A stretch of 64,000 nt of DNA, taken from positions 620,001-684,000 of the forward strand of contig CALSFV010000020.1 in assembly GCA_943737045.1 (NCBI GenBank). Direction: 5' to 3'. Below are positions 61,172-64,000 of this stretch, piece by piece. The stretch is from Parapristionchus giblindavisi (taxonomy: Eukaryota > Nematoda > Chromadorea > Rhabditida > Diplogasteridae). The translations under genes and the position numbers were made by a program. Each line of letters starts with the position of its first letter. Within the stretch, counting starts at the first letter, position 1. The notes below the pieces were generated by a model. The model was not told the origin of the DNA, ran no database searches, and saw only the letters and a list, made by a program, of their open reading frames with translations.

Positions 61172-64000
61172 TCAGTGTTGAATAATGTTCGTATCTTCGT
61201 TATCATCCTAAAATAGAAAAATAAATAAATAATATAAAACAATATATAATAATAATAATAATAATAATAAACAATCATATCTTTAAAGCTAGAGAGAAAT
61301 ATTTTGCATCGATTTTTTTGTCTATCTATATGTTCGTTACCTTATCCTCAGTTGATTCCTTCACGGAACGGTAGAACTTCGTATTCGACGAATTGCAATC
61401 ACTCTGTAATATAAATTCTTGAAATGTTATCTTGAGTTTCAGACTTTTTATTATCGTTATCAATTTTTAAATGAACTACCTTGTTATGAACAGTGTAATC
61501 CTTTTGGTGACGAATTTCGAAATTGCATCCAGCACATACAAATCTGAAGCCCTCCTGAAATTATCAATCGTTTTGTGGGATGCATTTGCCTTATGGCATA
61601 ACGGCGCAACGTGTTACGTTTCGTTACGTAAGCGTCAGCTTAAATTTTGGAGTGTGTTGGGTCTCGAGTGAAAAACCTTGAGGGGCCATAAAATACTGTA
61701 AAAGGTTACGATAGTCAACCATAATTGATCGATGGTTTCGTTAACTGCTTACAGTATACCATCGATCAATAATAACTGACGACCGTGGCATTTTTCAGTA
61801 ATTTTATGACTCTTCAGGGTTTTCTTTTTTATTCATTTAGGGCTCGAGACCCAATACACTCCACAATTGAAGTTGACAGACACATATGCGTCTCGCAAAT
61901 GTAACACCGCAGTACGGCGTAAGCCCGTATGCCAAACGTAACGACGCATAACCGTCGAGTTAATTTGTTATCTGAATCTTGTTACCTTTTTTAGAGTTGT
62001 CTTGTGTCGGGTCGTAAGATGATGAGTTATTGAGCCAATATTCGCCGTTGTTATTTTCACTTCGAATGACTGTAATAACGACTTAATTATTTGTATAATT
62101 TCATTTAACAAATGACACAACGGCGAAATATTGCATAAAACGTCATAACTATTGTCATATATGCTTTAAATGTGATTTGAAACTCCGATTAATTGATTTG
62201 TTCTCAACTTACCGAACACACAGTGCATATGAAAGTATCTTCATCAATAAGCTCAAATCGATCCTGAAGTTCATTGGAAAAGTAACAGATTTAAAAAAAG
62301 ATTTGCATACACGTGGTGCATTGTGGAACGTCATGGTCTTGAAATTGCACACTTTCTGAAATTAATGTTTTCAGGTTTTTCTGAACAAATATATAACAAC
62401 ACACAATCTGCTCAATCTTTTTTTGTCTGGTTTTAGCATAATTGTTGCAAGAAAGAGTCATTAATAGTTATGGACGGATACACCTTTTTATCCCACTACA
62501 TTCAGAGAACTGACTCGTTGCTGTAGTTTTGAAATGCTCAACAAAATCAAAATTTGACTCAGAATACGTTGAATCTAATGCAGTGTTCAAAAGACACGAA
62601 AAGTAAAGAAGAAAGGTTGTCTAAACATCACATAAAGGATGACAGTTACTCTGCTTTTCTTTTCTTTTCTTTTTGCAACATTTGAAAAAGAAATAAGATA
62701 TACTAACCTTGTGAGCGTATACTTGACTTTGTGTATCCACAATTACGAAACATTCATCACATTTCATATGATAGCCATTCTGTTTGAAATTTCATTATTA
62801 TTATTATTCCTTAATTAAATTCCGATATAAAAAATTCAGTGGCCAGCTATGCACATCAGAGCCAACTCTTGATAAATGTAATTAAATTAAAAGAATGAAA
62901 TATAGCGAACAAGGCCGCGAAATATTGGGATATGAAAAAATATATGTATTTAATTAAAGTAACTTTTTTTACGAATACCTTTTGCAAAGAATTATGCAAT
63001 GCATGGAAATGGTTAACGATTGAAACGGGAGTGGAGCAGGACATCTGAAAATGATTAACAAGGAGATGATTATTATGTGTATAACAAAATAATTACTGTA
63101 TAATTGTTTTCACAAATGCTTTCGCCATATCTTTGCTAATTTACATAATATATTTTTAAGCTCGTTAACAAAGTGGGAAAAATTAAAGAAAATCAAGCAG
63201 AAATATGTACATACATGACATATCGGACATGTGAACGGTTCTTGATCTGGAATTAGTTCTCGACTTTCCCTTTTTCCTTCTTTCTTACATTCCGACTGCT
63301 GTAAATACAATGTCCATTCAAAAGAATTTATATTATTGATAAATTTACCTTATCAATATTATCATTGTCCACATTCGTATCTGTTCTTTCTTGAATTTTC
63401 GGTCTTTTAGGAATTGGTTCTTCCTAGAAAAAAAAAACTGTTCAATAGTCATTTAATTACACTCGCAAAAAAACGAGCTCATGTACCCCTGTTCATCAAA
63501 CACTAAACGGTTAGGGTTTGGAACAATTGTATTAAAGGGTTTTAAAGTCCTACCCCGAGAATGCACAGGGGTACATGAGCTAGGGTTTTTTTTCTGTGAG
63601 TGTACAATTAAAAAATGATATATCTCACCTCATTCGGCGGACGCTTTTCCCTTTTCATAGAAGTGGATCGAGATTCACTTTCAGTTTTGTTTTCCTAAAC
63701 GTTGGTATGTGTTTTCCTCATAACTTTTCAAAACAATTAACATTTTCAATTTAAAATGATGTCAAAAAACGTTTAAAAAATTAGATGATAAGGAAGTAAT
63801 CACAAGGTAAAGAAGACATTTATTTTGGTAAACATTCGTGAATTTTGAACAGTTTTAACTGCAAAACTTACACTTTCTTCGGGAGCAGAATTGTTTGCAG
63901 TAACTGATTCGATGGACGTAGAATTTTCAATAGAAACATCATCTTTCATTTCACGGACAAGTATCGGTTTCAGATGATCTTCAACTGGTTCAGACTTCTT
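61172..64000 (-). CDS. Zinc-finger-like protein, 3' part (gene I, runs off the window)
   Basis: Minus-strand exons, all phase 0 and multiples of three: 63872 to beyond 64000, 63629-63694, 63349-63423, 63215-63298, 62979-63044, 62708-62779, 62311-62355, 62213-62263, 61480-61554, 61341-61403, 61172-61207 (stop TGA). The N-terminal visible part is acidic and charged (REMKDDVSIENSTS, KRPKIQERTD). Then come Cys/His modules: FTCPICH joined to a HFHALH exon (CxxC-x12-HxxxxH), CDECF...YAHK, FICTVCS, FVCAGCNFEIRHQKDYTVHN. These resemble C2H2 fingers, some irregular or missing a ligand. It is probably nuclear. Function unknown. Confidence 0.78.
61585..61960. mobile_element. Fold-back element in a gene I intron
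   Basis: GTGTGTTGGGTCTCGAGTGA and GGGCTCGAGACCCAATACAC are inverted, with outer ACGTTTCGTTACG/CGTAACG-like complementarity and an inner pair around ATTGATCGATGGT/ACCATCGATCAAT. Non-coding. Confidence 0.7.
63460..63602. mobile_element. Small fold-back MITE in a gene I intron
   Basis: Inverted ends ACACTCGCAAAAAAACGAGC and TTTTTCTGTGAGTGT with CTCATGTACCCCTGT/ACAGGGGTACATGAG inside. About 143 nt. Confidence 0.75.

Overview
This is a window of nematode nuclear genome. It is AT-rich and its genes are built from many short exons with GT/AG introns. The repertoire is typical of nematodes: secreted proteins with two C-type lectin-like domains (CTLDs) and a CUB domain, an Sre-like serpentine chemoreceptor, and a Rab32/38-type GTPase resembling the gut-granule protein GLO-1. 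The CTLD-CUB architecture would fit a free-living rhabditid or diplogastrid. Species is not determinable by reading alone.

Layout. 1-26.5 kb is a C-type lectin cluster. A 3' fragment of a broken paralog (A, +) and an intact paralog (B, +, 404 aa) face two intact paralogs on the other strand (C, -, 407 aa; D, -, 406 aa). An Sre-like 7-transmembrane receptor lies between B and C on the minus strand, its introns loaded with fold-back elements. Two identical tRNA-Ala(UGC) genes sit at 15.1 and 29.2 kb. 29.4-33.6 kb (-) is an unrecognised secreted cysteine-rich protein (E, 355 aa). 34.8-57.1 kb (-) is the Rab gene (G, 224 aa). Its third intron is about 17.9 kb and contains, on the opposite strand, a whole 24-exon gene (H, at least 787 aa) for a polytopic membrane protein, plus about 10 kb of pyrimidine-rich arrays. 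61.2-64 kb (-) is the 3' part of a zinc-finger-like gene (I).

The spliced exon models were checked by frame. B, C, D, E and G sum to multiples of three, with matching phases at every junction. The two deleted exons in A total 179 nt, which breaks its frame.

Much of the rest is non-autonomous mobile DNA: two tRNA-derived SINE-like families, a roughly 100-bp hairpin element present about 16 times, TA-flanked Tc1/mariner-type palindromes (one with its paralogous empty site at 48.4 kb), a 2.2-kb TTAA-flanked palindrome, and a MITE family with ends reading TATTATAGAATTA. A heptamer, GATCAAA or its complement, recurs in small introns, often just before splice acceptors. The clearest points for follow-up are the nested gene pair G/H, the exon-loss lesion in A, the precise intron difference between B and C/D, the filled/empty transposon site, and a perfect 58-bp-arm hairpin at 5.2 kb.
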